Part shown: in pieces, positions 16,741 through 25,542 of the stretch
How the letters are laid out: each line of letters starts with the position of its first letter
Position numbering within the stretch: the stretch's first letter is position 1
Source: an uncultured Prevotellaceae bacterium
Lineage (GTDB): Bacteria > Bacteroidota > Bacteroidia > Bacteroidales > Muribaculaceae
Reading direction: 5' to 3'
Assembly (NCBI GenBank): GCA_946186575.1
Contig: CAMHNO010000027.1
Coordinates: 1 to 34,651, forward strand
Length of the DNA: 34,651 nucleotides
Program-made: the position numbers and the translations under genes
The notes under the pieces: model-generated
Seen by the model: the letters and a program-made list of their open reading frames with translations, nothing else
The model's database searches: none
What the model was told of the DNA's origin: nothing

Positions 16741-16773
16741 CACGATTTTTTTATTATATAATAATTATACTAG

Positions 16774-19086
16774 ATGTTAACACCTACTAAGAAAACCATC
16801 GTGCTGGGTGACGGACGCGAGATCACCCTCGAAACAGGAAAGCTTGCCAAGCAAGCCGATGGAGCAGTTGAATTGCGCTTTAACAACACCATGTTGTTGG
16901 CGACCGTAGTGTCGGCGAAGGACGCCGAAGAGGGAGCAGACTTCATGCCCCTTACAGTAGAATACAAGGAGAAATACTCCTCGTTTGGACGTTTCCCTGG
17001 CGGCTTCACCAAGCGTGAAGGTCGCGCCAGCGATTATGAGATTTTGACCGCACGCCTTGTGGACCGCGTGCTCAGGCCCTTGTTCCCCTCGAACTATCAT
17101 GCCAACACAATCGTCCACATCTTGATGTTCTCGGCCGACGGAGCCGATTGCCCCGACGCTCTTGCCGGTCTTGCCGCCAGTGCTGCCATTGCAGTGAGCG
17201 ATGTGCCATTTGAGGAACCCATCAGTGAGGTTCGCGTGGCTCGCATCGACGGCAACTTCGTTATCAACCCCACCTTCGAACAACTCGAAAATGCTGACAT
17301 GGAATTGATGGTAGGTGCTACTTACGACAATATTATGATGGTTGAGGGTGAGATGGACGAGGTTCAAGAAGAAGACCTGATTGCTGCCTTGAAGTTTGCT
17401 CACGACGCCATCAAGCCCATGTGCCTTGCACAGAAGGAGCTTGCCGAGCAACTCGGAGTTGTCAAGCGTGAATATTGCCACGAGGTTGACGACGAGGAAA
17501 TCAAGGAGCGTGTGCGCCGCGAGTGCTATCAGCCATGCTACGACATTGCCAAGGCTGGCAACCCCGACAAGCACTGGCGCAACGACAGCTTCGACAAGGT
17601 TCTTGAGGACTTCATCGAGACTATTCCCGAGGAAGAGCGCGAGGAGAAGACTCCAATGATTAACCGCTACTTCCACGACGTGCAGCGCGATGCGGTGCGC
17701 CGCGTGATTCTTGACGAGGGAGTGCGCATGGATGGCCGCAAGACCACCGAGATTCGCCCCATCTGGTGCGAGACCGACTACGTCCCCGGCCCTCATGGCA
17801 GCGCCGTGTTCACCCGTGGTGAGACACAGGCCCTTGCCACTGTGACCCTGGGCACCCGCCTCGACGAGAAGCTCATCGACGACGTGCTCACTCGCCGCAA
17901 CGAGCGCTTCTTGCTGCACTATAACTTCCCTGCCTTCTCCACTGGCGAGGCTCGTGCTCCCCGTGGCGTTAGCCGCCGCGAGGTGGGTCACGGCAACCTT
18001 GCCCACCGCGCCCTCAAGCGCATGTTCCCCGACGATTTCCCCTACACCTGCCGCATTGTGAGCGACATCCTCGAGAGCAATGGCTCGTCGTCGATGGCAA
18101 CAGTGTGTGGCGGCACCCTGGCACTGCTCGATGCCGGTGTGAAGATGAAACGCCCCGTGGCAGGTATTGCTATGGGTCTGATCACCGACGAGGGCAACGT
18201 GAAGCACGCCGTGCTGAGCGACATCCTGGGCGACGAGGATCATCTGGGCGACATGGACTTCAAGGTGACAGGTACCGTTAACGGCATCACCGCTACTCAG
18301 ATGGATATCAAGTGCGACGGACTGCCCTACGAGATTCTGGAGCAGGCGCTGCGTCAGGCTCGCGATGGCCGTCTCCACATTCTCAATATCATCAACGAGA
18401 CAATTCCTGAGCCACGCGAGGACTACAAGCCTCACGTGCCACGCATCGTGTCGATGACAGTGGACAAGGAGTTCATTGGTGCCATCATTGGCAAGGGTGG
18501 CGAGGTAATCCAGGGCATCCAGGAAGAGACTGGTGCTACCATCGCTATCGATGAAATCGACGGCAAGGGCGAGATTGAAATCTCGGCTGCCAACAAAGAC
18601 AGCATCGAGGCTGCCGTTGAGCGCATCAAGGCTATCATCGCAGTCCCCGAAGAGGGAACAATCTACAGCGGCCCCATCAAGAGCATCCTTGAGTTCGGTG
18701 CTTTTGTTGAGTTCATGCCTGGCAAGGAAGGCTTGCTCCACATCAGCGAGATCAGCTGGGAGCGCCTCGCCGACATGGAGGCCAGCGGTCTGCACGAGGG
18801 CGATGAGGTGACAGTCAAGCTCATCGAGATTGACAAAAAGACCGGCAAGTACCGCCTGTCGATGCGCGCTCTGCAAGACAAGCCCGAGGGCTATGAGGAG
18901 CGCCGTGGTGGCGGTGGCCGTCCACGTGGCAACGGTGGTAATCGTGGTGGCAATGGCAACGGCAACGGCCCTCGCCGCAACGGCAACGGTCCTCGCCGCA
19001 ACGACAGCCGTGGTCCCCGCCGTGGCGACAACCGCAACACCGACCGTCGCCGCGACGACCGCAACGACCAGAGCTACGAGGATTAA
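16774..19086 (+). CDS. pnp: Polyribonucleotide nucleotidyltransferase (PNPase)
   Basis: PNPase degrades RNA phosphorolytically from the 3' end and takes part in mRNA turnover. The 770-residue protein has two RNase PH-like domains ([13 protein letters not shown] in the first; [20 protein letters not shown] and the phosphate-binding [11 protein letters not shown] in the second). A KH domain follows at about 560-622 ([16 protein letters not shown]), then an S1 domain at about 635-706 ([20 protein letters not shown]). The last 62 residues form a disordered Arg/Gly/Asn-rich tail with [21 protein letters not shown] sequence, probably for RNA or protein contact. It is a single gene with its own promoter and strong terminator. 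A very long open frame opposite it on the minus strand is a codon-usage shadow. Confidence 0.97.
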   Translation: MLTPTKKTIVLGDGREITLETGKLAKQADGAVELRFNNTMLLATVVSAKDAEEGADFMPLTVEYKEKYSSFGRFPGGFTKREGRASDYEILTARLVDRVLRPLFPSNYHANTIVHILMFSADGADCPDALAGLAASAAIAVSDVPFEEPISEVRVARIDGNFVINPTFEQLENADMELMVGATYDNIMMVEGEMDEVQEEDLIAALKFAHDAIKPMCLAQKELAEQLGVVKREYCHEVDDEEIKERVRRECYQPCYDIAKAGNPDKHWRNDSFDKVLEDFIETIPEEEREEKTPMINRYFHDVQRDAVRRVILDEGVRMDGRKTTEIRPIWCETDYVPGPHGSAVFTRGETQALATVTLGTRLDEKLIDDVLTRRNERFLLHYNFPAFSTGEARAPRGVSRREVGHGNLAHRALKRMFPDDFPYTCRIVSDILESNGSSSMATVCGGTLALLDAGVKMKRPVAGIAMGLITDEGNVKHAVLSDILGDEDHLGDMDFKVTGTVNGITATQMDIKCDGLPYEILEQALRQARDGRLHILNIINETIPEPREDYKPHVPRIVSMTVDKEFIGAIIGKGGEVIQGIQEETGATIAIDEIDGKGEIEISAANKDSIEAAVERIKAIIAVPEEGTIYSGPIKSILEFGAFVEFMPGKEGLLHISEISWERLADMEASGLHEGDEVTVKLIEIDKKTGKYRLSMRALQDKPEGYEERRGGGGRPRGNGGNRGGNGNGNGPRRNGNGPRRNDSRGPRRGDNRNTDRRRDDRNDQSYED

Positions 19087-19179
19087 TCTTCGATAGCTTT
19101 CACATGAGGGACACACACACTAAACCCTGCACCAGTCGAGAACCCCTCGCTGGTGTATAAAAAAAGCTAAAATAGCTCT

Positions 19180-19222
19180 CTCCCTTGCTACTCGCCTAAA
19201 GGTAGCAAGGGAGTTTTTTTTT
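19180..19222 (+). terminator. Intrinsic terminator of pnp
   Basis: A perfect 12-bp stem (CTCCCTTGCTAC with GTAGCAAGGGAG, loop of 10) is followed by nine Ts. Confidence 0.95.
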
Positions 19223-19315
19223 AATAGCCAAGAGAAACAATACCTGCCGCACCTCCTGTCTCAATCAAGACATGAAGTGCAAGAGTGACAAGAGTTCCTG
19301 TTTCTCCTGTGGGTT

Positions 19316-19358
19316 CCCCCTCTGCCCGAGAGGGGGATAAAGGGGAGAGGGAGTGTCT
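19316..19358 (+). repeat. Half copy of the palindromic repeat seen at 2974-3086
   Basis: The palindrome CCCCCTCT-GCCCG-AGAGGGGG is followed by a G-rich run and GAGTGTCT, the same layout as each arm at 2974-3086. It lies between the pnp terminator and the structured repeat at 19412. The stretch 19223-19606 holds these two repeats and no recognisable gene. Confidence 0.6.
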
Positions 19359-19411
19359 AAAAAAAGCATGAAAAACATTGTGGGCCAATAAATTTCAAAC
19401 AATTTCAAATA

Positions 19412-19573
19412 ACCCGTTGGCAGAATTAAGCGAGCGCATTCTTGATTCTGCCAATAGGTCTGTTATTAATTTTGTTTAGATATTGTGAAACAGTAAGCGC
19501 GCTCACCTTACTGATTATTCTCGTGAAGAAGCTAATGAAATACTTGCATAGTTGAGCATTATGTTGAAATATT
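19412..19573. repeat. Two-hairpin structured repeat, copy 1
   Basis: This copy matches 23043-23182 over most of its length, with about 25 extra bases near its right end. Hairpin 1 (19417-19454) has a 14-bp stem, TTGGCAGAAT paired with ATTCTGCCAA plus four more pairs, and a loop containing GAGCGC. Hairpin 2 (19491-19513) has CAGTAAG paired with CTTACTG and a loop containing GCGCTC, which is complementary to loop 1. It lies just past the 3' end of the minus-strand gene that ends at 19607. Confidence 0.75.
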
Positions 19574-19606
19574 CATCATGTTGCGAGAATATGGTCTCTA
19601 TTCTTT

Positions 19607-21745
19607 TTAGAATAGCAATCGGAAAACGCCTCCAATTTGTATCGTGTTCTTCTTAGACAGTTTATCGAATGATTTTTGCCCTAATATTTCATCTGCTCCT
19701 ATCTGTCTCAAATAATCAATTTTGTATAAAGAACCTGAATTGATAATGCCAAACACTTCTACCTCATAAATTTTGGAAAAATGTGCGCCAATAGCAATCT
19801 TTGGGGAAAACATTGTTTTAGAGAAATAATCTTTTGATAAACTTGTATAATCTTTTTCCTGACTCGAATAATTAAGATGTGCATTACAAAGTAATGATAA
19901 TTGAGCCCCTGCAGCTAGATAAAAGGTATTGACACTACCCTTACCACCCAATATGTCTGGTTTATATTTACGATAGAAGTTCCATCTCAACATTAATGGA
20001 AAAATAAGATTATTAACAGTTATGTTTGATTTGTTGTCGCCGCCAGGGCCCTCAACATAACCATATCCAAACGAAATTTGGGCATTGATAGGGCTGCTGA
20101 AACGTCCAAACAATAAAGACAATGCGGTCTCAAATCTGAATTCACTTGCAGTACTTCCACCTAGGGCAAGACCTATACCAAAGTGAATGAGACGCCCGCC
20201 GGCAAGCTCCATATTCGATTTATCTATAGCATTTGAAAGTTTACTGTTTGCTTTGTTGCTTATTGGCAGGCTCATTTTTTGAAATTCTGACAAATATCCT
20301 GGGAAGGATTCAAAAACTTTTCTATTCTTGTAATCGCTCTTTTTGTTGATGGCATGGTCCACCAGTTTATCAGCAACTGACGTGGCATAGGTAGAACTCT
20401 TATATAAATTACAGAATTCTATGTAGTCATCATCGGTGATTGTGCCGTTTTTCTCCTTGGCTTCAATGATATTGAAATCGGCATGAGCGGCTATATCCTG
20501 GGCCTGATGGTTAAACTCATCGATGGCGAGAGCGTCTTTTGCCAATTGAGATGCGAGATTCATTTGTCCAGATGATAAATAAGTCTGTGCTTGATTAACC
20601 AAGTAGTTGATAGAGTCGTTCCTAAGCTGCTCGGCGCGCGACTCTATCATATTTTTGTAATTGAAATCAAATACATCTTGGCCTCTTACCTTCATCGATG
20701 CCATATCTCTCACTTTGTTGAAGTCTCTTTCCTTCATCACTTGGTTGTCATAGAAATCGCGACGTGCAATCTCAAGAGCCTTGTTGTTAACCTCTATGCT
20801 TGCGATTGGACTAAAAGCGACATAAAACAGTGAGTCGGGATTGTTGTTGTAGTCTTTTGCAATCTTTGGAAGAATGTTGCTGTTCCAATACTCCGAGGCT
20901 ATCTGTTTATACTGCTTTGTTGTCTTTTTATTCATTGCAAACATTTCGATAGCCCTCATGTTATCTGATTGCTTGAGCCTTTCCCATTCATAACGGCTCA
21001 AGAACTCATCAGTATAGTCAATGTCACGTCTTTCGTTAATTGTGTTATTGTTAATTATAACTTTTCGAGAAATCCAGTTATTGAATTGATCTTTTTGGTA
21101 ATCACTGAAAAGTACCGTGGTCTTTGATGTCTTTTTGGTTTTCTTGGTTTTGATACTTGCATCAGTACCGGCAAGAATGGCCGCAGCTTTATTTCGCGCG
21201 GCTTCCATGCGCCTTACATTTCCATTAAAGTCCAACGGGTTGCGAGCACAGGCTCTTGTTGCAGCATCAATCACTGCATTAGCTTTTCTTGTTCTAGCCT
21301 CGGCGTCGGTTTCAAGAGAATAGCTGTCTACTTCCCACCACACATCGTCATCAACGCGCTTGATGAGCACTTTATTTGAGTCATAAGTGTAGGTCGAAGT
21401 TAACGTACCATCATCAGAATCATCATATTTCAAATAGAACTTCGTGATGCCTTGTGCACCCATGGTGATTTGATAGCTACCTGTATAATTATCACCATCA
21501 TCAAGAATCTTGCACTGACCTTTGTAGCCATCCTTAGTTTGTTGAACACTACCTGTCGACTCTATTTTGGCATCAGAAAATTTGAAGATAAAACTTGAAA
21601 GATTTCCTGCCTTGTCAAATTTTAGTGTCTCAAATTGTGAGCTTGCTGTGTTGCATTCGCCCAAAATGCCGAATTTGTTCCAATCACTCGCTTTTATCGA
21701 TATCGTCGATAAAAGTAAAAGTAAAATAAATAAAAATTTCTTCAT
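19607..21745 (-). CDS. Exported protein with C-terminal outer-membrane beta-barrel-like domain, function unknown
   Basis: I do not recognise a named family. The 712-residue protein has a signal peptide (about residues 1-19, MKKFLFILLLLLSTISIKA). Residues 20-140 are beta-rich and resemble repeated YD-type strands. A Lys/Thr-rich linker near 200 (KTKKTKKTSKTT) is followed by a long helical stretch to about residue 500, with an alanine-rich TPR-like part (QAQTYLSSGQMNLASQLA). From about residue 515 to the end, alternating strands (HFGIGLALGG, AQISFGYGYVE, FYLAAGAQLSLL, KIAIGAHFSK) and a terminal Phe (GGVFRLLF) suggest an outer-membrane beta-barrel of 8-10 strands. It starts 12 bases after the leucine-rich-repeat lipoprotein stop, so both are one operon. 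Its base composition is clearly more A+T-rich than pnp upstream, suggesting transfer. Confidence 0.78.
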   Translation of the reverse strand: MKKFLFILLLLLSTISIKASDWNKFGILGECNTASSQFETLKFDKAGNLSSFIFKFSDAKIESTGSVQQTKDGYKGQCKILDDGDNYTGSYQITMGAQGITKFYLKYDDSDDGTLTSTYTYDSNKVLIKRVDDDVWWEVDSYSLETDAEARTRKANAVIDAATRACARNPLDFNGNVRRMEAARNKAAAILAGTDASIKTKKTKKTSKTTVLFSDYQKDQFNNWISRKVIINNNTINERRDIDYTDEFLSRYEWERLKQSDNMRAIEMFAMNKKTTKQYKQIASEYWNSNILPKIAKDYNNNPDSLFYVAFSPIASIEVNNKALEIARRDFYDNQVMKERDFNKVRDMASMKVRGQDVFDFNYKNMIESRAEQLRNDSINYLVNQAQTYLSSGQMNLASQLAKDALAIDEFNHQAQDIAAHADFNIIEAKEKNGTITDDDYIEFCNLYKSSTYATSVADKLVDHAINKKSDYKNRKVFESFPGYLSEFQKMSLPISNKANSKLSNAIDKSNMELAGGRLIHFGIGLALGGSTASEFRFETALSLLFGRFSSPINAQISFGYGYVEGPGGDNKSNITVNNLIFPLMLRWNFYRKYKPDILGGKGSVNTFYLAAGAQLSLLCNAHLNYSSQEKDYTSLSKDYFSKTMFSPKIAIGAHFSKIYEVEVFGIINSGSLYKIDYLRQIGADEILGQKSFDKLSKKNTIQIGGVFRLLF

Positions 21746-21757
21746 ATTTTAATTTTT

Positions 21758-23023
21758 TTATAATCCTTCAAATGTTGCACGGGTAAATATATCCTTATAT
21801 CTCTCTTTGTACTGCTGCAAACTTTGTTGAGGAACATTGACAACACACCACCAATAATTTCTATCATTATATACTGGAGGCTCCACACTATTGAACACTA
21901 CTTTTTTAACTATATCACATTGAGTAAAAGCTAAATACTCAACTAATTTTAGTCCGCTTCCAAAAACAATAGTTTCCAACTTCTGGTTTCGCTCAAAGGC
22001 ATAACTTTTTATCGTTGTTAAAGTTGAAGGAAACTCCAATTTAGATATATTACAGAATTGAAATGCGTACTTGTCTATTACCTTTACACCCTCTTCAAAT
22101 GTAACTTCTTGTATGGGATAATTTGTACTGACAGAACCTAAGAGATGCTTTGCAACGAATCTCTCGGGTACAACTTTTATGTTTCCTTTTATATGAACCA
22201 CTTTCAACGGGCACTTCCAAAAGGGGTTTACTCCCAAATTTACCGTCGCCAGCGAGATTTCCTCAATAGCGCAATTGGCAAAAACCTCATTGCCCATTGA
22301 TACTATAGATTCAGGCAGAGTCACATCTTTCAATCCAGAGCAATCTCCAAAAGCCCAATAACCAATACTTATTAAACTTTTGGGAAGGGTGACATTTGTC
22401 AATGTCTTGTTGCCAGCAAAAGCTTTAGCACCTATCTCTTCCAATTCACTTGTGAAAGTGACTTCGGTCAACTGTGCCCTTTGCAGACAATCACTGGAGA
22501 ATGCATTATCTGGAATGCTTTTGACGTTTTCTCCAAAATGAACCTTGCGTAGAGGTGTGTTGGCAAACACATCTCCTCCTAAATCGCCATTTATTGTTGC
22601 CTCTTTCACTCCCGAGTTCATGAACGCACGATGACCTACATTATTCACTGATTTGGGAATATCTATTGATATGAGATTCTCACAATTCATAAATGCCTCA
22701 GCACCAATTGAGATTAATGAAGAAGGAAGGTTCACCTTAGAAAGTCTTTTCCCTTTAAATGCTCCTTGAGCAATATACTTTACTGTATAGGTAATTGGTT
22801 GATTATTCACATAATCCTCAATAGTGGTGGGTATTGTTATCACATCAACATCATCAATGCAGCCAACAAATGTCGCATCGGTGCCTGCAATGTCAAAATA
22901 CATCTTTTCATAAACCACATGGCCCTCAAAGCGTGGCAAACTCTTGTTATTGCTGGGCTCCTCGCTGCAACTTGTTGATAGGAGTAATAGCAATACTATG
23001 TTTAAAAAAATTCTTCTTTTCAT
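21758..23023 (-). CDS. BspA-type leucine-rich-repeat lipoprotein
   Basis: This 421-residue protein is a lipoprotein: signal peptide and lipobox LLLSTSC put the acylated Cys at residue 19. From about residue 85 to 400 it is made of LRR_5/BspA repeats; clear units are LTNVTLPKSLISIGYWAFGD, LKDVTLPESIVSMGNEVFAN and ISKLEFPSTLTTIKSYAFER. The end has the usual BspA cap (VVNVPQQSLQQYKERYKDIF). Such proteins bind host or bacterial surface ligands; the ligand here is unknown. It is the first gene of an operon with the barrel protein 12 bases downstream. No TAnnTTTG box was found upstream; instead the structured repeat copy 2 ends about 20 bases before its start codon and may lie in the mRNA leader. 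Confidence 0.88.
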   Translation of the reverse strand: MKRRIFLNIVLLLLLSTSCSEEPSNNKSLPRFEGHVVYEKMYFDIAGTDATFVGCIDDVDVITIPTTIEDYVNNQPITYTVKYIAQGAFKGKRLSKVNLPSSLISIGAEAFMNCENLISIDIPKSVNNVGHRAFMNSGVKEATINGDLGGDVFANTPLRKVHFGENVKSIPDNAFSSDCLQRAQLTEVTFTSELEEIGAKAFAGNKTLTNVTLPKSLISIGYWAFGDCSGLKDVTLPESIVSMGNEVFANCAIEEISLATVNLGVNPFWKCPLKVVHIKGNIKVVPERFVAKHLLGSVSTNYPIQEVTFEEGVKVIDKYAFQFCNISKLEFPSTLTTIKSYAFERNQKLETIVFGSGLKLVEYLAFTQCDIVKKVVFNSVEPPVYNDRNYWWCVVNVPQQSLQQYKERYKDIFTRATFEGL

Positions 23024-23042
23024 ATGTTTAATAATAATTATT

Positions 23043-23182
23043 ACCCGTTGGCGGAATCAAGCGAGCGCATGCTTGATTCTGCCTGTGGGTCGGTTATTGA
23101 TTTTCGTTAGATTTTGTTAATCAATAAGTGCGCTCACCTTACTGATAATTCTCGTGAAATTCTGCTCAACATTGAAATATCC
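23043..23182. repeat. Two-hairpin structured repeat, copy 2
   Basis: This is the second copy of the element at 19412. Hairpin 1 (23048-23083) keeps the stem with a G-U pair in place of G-C. Hairpin 2 (23120-23146) keeps 8 of 9 pairs. The hairpin-to-hairpin distance is 36 bases in both copies, and loops 1 and 2 are again complementary (GAGCGCA with TGCGCTC). It fills most of the gap between the leucine-rich-repeat gene start and the 3' end of the gene at 23242. Confidence 0.75.
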
Positions 23183-23241
23183 TTAGGGTCGTGAAGTTTG
23201 AAAAAACTTGCACTATATCATTAAGATAAATTATTATTTTA

Positions 23242-23799
23242 CTAATAAGCGATGTAGAGAGGTTTTTGAGATGGCATTGATTTTATGTCTTCAGGGATTG
23301 TCGATATTCGTGTCCACACATCCGTTACCTTATCCCAAGAGTTGCCAAATAAGTCATATACAATATCGCTTTCAACAATTTTGTTTTTGTTTTGAATATA
23401 TACACATATCGAGAAATCCTCTCCTCCCTGATACCCTGTGAAATCAAAGTCCATGCCATTACCATAAGGATTGCCAACTACTGGTCCATAAACTTGTACA
23501 TAGTCATGGTTACGGCCGACATAATAAAGTGTTGCACAGAAATCTCCATCAGAGTCTTTCTCAACAGACATATATCTATCGTTCCAACCCTCACCACGAT
23601 TTACATTCTTCCAATTTCCAACATAGGTGGCTTTTCCTGTCGATTGCTTTGAACTTCTTTTCTTTTTCGTTTTTGCAATAAGCAATTCAGAATTGTTATC
23701 ACTGCTTGTGCCCAGAGGCTTAAGTTGATCAACAGACTGAGCATTGATTACTGGAACAGCTATTAAAAAAGCTAATAAGGTAAAAAGTAGATTTTTCAT
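23242..23799 (-). CDS. Small exported protein of unknown function
   Basis: I do not recognise this 185-residue protein. It has a clear signal peptide (about residues 1-20, MKNLLFTLLAFLIAVPVINA) with a likely cut before Gln21. A basic linker, KTKKKRSSKQSTGK at about residues 44-57, resembles the Lys/Thr-rich linker of the barrel protein at 19607-21745. The rest is a compact beta-rich domain with many aromatic residues (YVGNWKNVNRGEGWNDRYMS, DFDFTGYQGGEDFSICVYIQ), so a small beta-sandwich or lipocalin-like fold is possible. It is transcribed on its own from a TAAATTTG element and lies in the A+T-rich island. Confidence 0.75.
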   Translation of the reverse strand: MKNLLFTLLAFLIAVPVINAQSVDQLKPLGTSSDNNSELLIAKTKKKRSSKQSTGKATYVGNWKNVNRGEGWNDRYMSVEKDSDGDFCATLYYVGRNHDYVQVYGPVVGNPYGNGMDFDFTGYQGGEDFSICVYIQNKNKIVESDIVYDLFGNSWDKVTDVWTRISTIPEDIKSMPSQKPLYIAY

Positions 23800-23837
23800 T
23801 TTTGTTATAATTAGATATTAATTTCATTTTTGCACCT

Positions 23838-23845
23838 CAAATTTA
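23838..23845 (-). promoter_or_regulatory. Putative -7 element of the small exported protein gene
   Basis: TAAATTTG on the minus strand matches TAnnTTTG, 38 bases before the ATG at 23799. No clear -33 box was found. Confidence 0.45.
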
Positions 23846-23876
23846 TAAATAATGTAAAAGAAATGATTGGGTCAAA

Positions 23877-23912
23877 TTGGTTCAAAATGGGGCGGCTGTG
23901 ATTTTGAACCAA
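23877..23912. promoter_or_regulatory. Perfect 12-bp inverted repeat, possible operator
   Basis: TTGGTTCAAAAT and ATTTTGAACCAA are separated by 12 bases in the divergent region between the small exported protein gene and the ATPase gene. The core GGTTCAAA recurs at 23930-23940 in inverse form and downstream of the ATPase at 25441-25448. It could be a regulator site; a transcript hairpin is the alternative. The remaining part of the 23800-24131 gap shows no convincing gene. Confidence 0.45.
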
Positions 23913-24131
23913 AAAATGGTGATTTGAATTGATTTGAACCTCATTGATGCAAGACAATTATGGACAATGGACTTTGATTTCCACAGGTTTTTGATAAATA
24001 ATTGAGGAGATTTGCCCATAATAGTTTATTTGCTTCCTCAATGGAGACTTCCCATTGACGGCAAAATAGGTGAATGCAACCTCCTTATTTGACAGAAAAT
24101 CGCTTAATACAACAACTTTTTTCATAAGAAA

Positions 24132-24163
24132 TTTGGTTAACACAATAAGTTTTTATAATTTTG
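24132..24163 (+). promoter_or_regulatory. Promoter of the AAA/DUF4143 ATPase gene
   Basis: TTTG at 24132-24135 and TAATTTTG at 24156-24163 with a 20-base spacer are a consensus match. The expected transcript start near 24169 rules out the far-upstream in-frame ATG at 24070. Confidence 0.75.
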
Positions 24164-24186
24164 TAACCTGTCAAATGGAATTAAAA

Positions 24187-25383
24187 ATGGAGACTCTTTT
24201 TAAAAAACATCGCATTTTCATATCACAAGTCAGTCTTGGGATTGTACGTGAAATGATTAACACAATATCGTGGGAGAAGCCTTTGGTGGCAATTCGTGGC
24301 TCGCGTGGCGTGGGTAAAACTACCCTGATGCGTCAATATATAAAACAGAAATATGGCGTGAATGCTGGTGATGCCCTATATTGTGTCATGGACAGCATGT
24401 ATTTTACTAATCACTCGTTGCTTGATCTTGCCGAGCGTTTTAATCTCATGGGGGGCAAACATCTTTTTCTTGATGAGGTGCATAAATATCCACACTGGAG
24501 CAAAGAGATAAAAGAAATAAACGACCTGTGGCCTAATATGAAGATAACTTTCACTGGTTCATCGCTGTTGCAAATTCTCAATTCGGATGCCGACTTGTCG
24601 CGACGCGTTCTCAATTACAACATGTCAGGGTTATCGTTCCGTGAATTCCTCCAGTTTTATAAGGGAATTAAGCTGCCAAGATATTCTTTAGATGAAGTTC
24701 TATCTAATGCCGACTCTATATGTGATGAGGTGTGCAAGGTGTGTAAGCCCCAGCCATTGTTTGAGGAATATCTTCGTGTTGGGTTTTATCCATTCTATGA
24801 TGAGGACGAAGATGAATATTACAACAGGATTGAAAATGTGGTGAGTTTTATCATCGATCAAGAAATGACACAGTTTTGTGGCGTTGAGCCTGCCTACACA
24901 AGGAAGCTGAAAGCTTTATTGATGTATCTCTCAGACAATGTGCCTTATGAAGTGAATATCGCCAAACTCGCTTCTTATTTAGAAATCAATAAGAACACAG
25001 TGTTAAGTTACTTGTCAAGTATGAATAAAGCCGAATTGATACATTTACTGTATGCCGACAACAAGTCGGTAACCAAGTTGCAGAAACCCGACAAAATATA
25101 TATTCACAACCCCAATGTGCTGTGTGCCCTTAGCTCGCAACGACGCATAGGAACTTTAAGAGAATGCTTTGTTTTAAACCAACTTTCTATAGAACACACT
25201 GTGGAGTATGGTAAGGACAAAGGAGACTTCAAGATTGATGGCAGAATTGTTGTTGAAGTTGGAGGAAAAGATAAATCTTTTGATCAGATAGCAGATGTTC
25301 CTAACTCCTATGTTCTCGCCGACCAAATGGAATTTCCTGTGGGGAAAAAGCTGCCTTTGTGGCTTATGGGTTTTTTGTATTGA
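24187..25383 (+). CDS. AAA ATPase with DUF4143 C-terminal domain
   Basis: This 398-residue protein is a P-loop ATPase of the AAA_14/DUF4143 group, widespread in bacteria and without a settled function. Walker A is GSRGVGKTT at residues 38-46, Walker B LFLDEVHKYPHW at 93-104 and sensor 1 TGSS at 123-126, followed by two Arg (139-140). A winged-helix-like segment lies near residues 255-285 (IAKLASYLEINKNTVLSYL). The C-terminal domain has a PD-(D/E)XK-like arrangement: GDFKIDGR, then VVEVGGK. Start: the ATG at 24187 (or 24175) lies just after the promoter; the longer frame from 24070 begins upstream of that promoter. It is a lone gene in the A+T-rich island, framed by GGTTCAAA motifs. Related genes occur scattered in accessory regions. 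Confidence 0.9.
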   Translation: METLFKKHRIFISQVSLGIVREMINTISWEKPLVAIRGSRGVGKTTLMRQYIKQKYGVNAGDALYCVMDSMYFTNHSLLDLAERFNLMGGKHLFLDEVHKYPHWSKEIKEINDLWPNMKITFTGSSLLQILNSDADLSRRVLNYNMSGLSFREFLQFYKGIKLPRYSLDEVLSNADSICDEVCKVCKPQPLFEEYLRVGFYPFYDEDEDEYYNRIENVVSFIIDQEMTQFCGVEPAYTRKLKALLMYLSDNVPYEVNIAKLASYLEINKNTVLSYLSSMNKAELIHLLYADNKSVTKLQKPDKIYIHNPNVLCALSSQRRIGTLRECFVLNQLSIEHTVEYGKDKGDFKIDGRIVVEVGGKDKSFDQIADVPNSYVLADQMEFPVGKKLPLWLMGFLY

Positions 25384-25514
25384 GCATGCCACACTATTAA
25401 ATCCAAATCGGTCATTAGGCCGACGACAGGTTATTATTTTTGGTTCAAACCGGGTCAAATGGGTTGGCATTGATTTTTTTGAATATATGGGTAAGATTTG
25501 TGAGCTATTTTAAC

Positions 25515-25522
25515 TAAATTTG
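25515..25522 (+). promoter_or_regulatory. Putative -7 element of the HTH-like/kinase operon
   Basis: TAAATTTG matches TAnnTTTG, 20 bases before the ATG at 25543. No TTTG box is at the expected distance. Confidence 0.45.
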
Positions 25523-25542
25523 CAGAAAATATGTAATCGTCT

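Noticed and set aside
16777-19116. A 779-codon open frame on the minus strand opposite the whole of pnp
   Set aside because: Its product is rich in His, Val and Ala with no recognisable domain. It is the usual shadow of a GC-biased gene with an excellent family match on the plus strand.
23871-23912. GGTTCAAA sequences resembling a tRNA T-loop
   Set aside because: No acceptor stem, anticodon arm or D-arm can be drawn around them, so no tRNA is present.
23958-24143. Possible 61-residue protein on the minus strand in the gap before the ATPase gene
   Set aside because: It runs close to the consensus ATPase promoter, has no recognisable motif and no promoter of its own; it could be a gene remnant but the sequence does not support calling it.
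24070-24186. N-terminal extension of the ATPase from the ATG at 24070
   Set aside because: The consensus promoter at 24132-24163 lies inside this extension, and the extension does not resemble the family; the start at 24187 is preferred.
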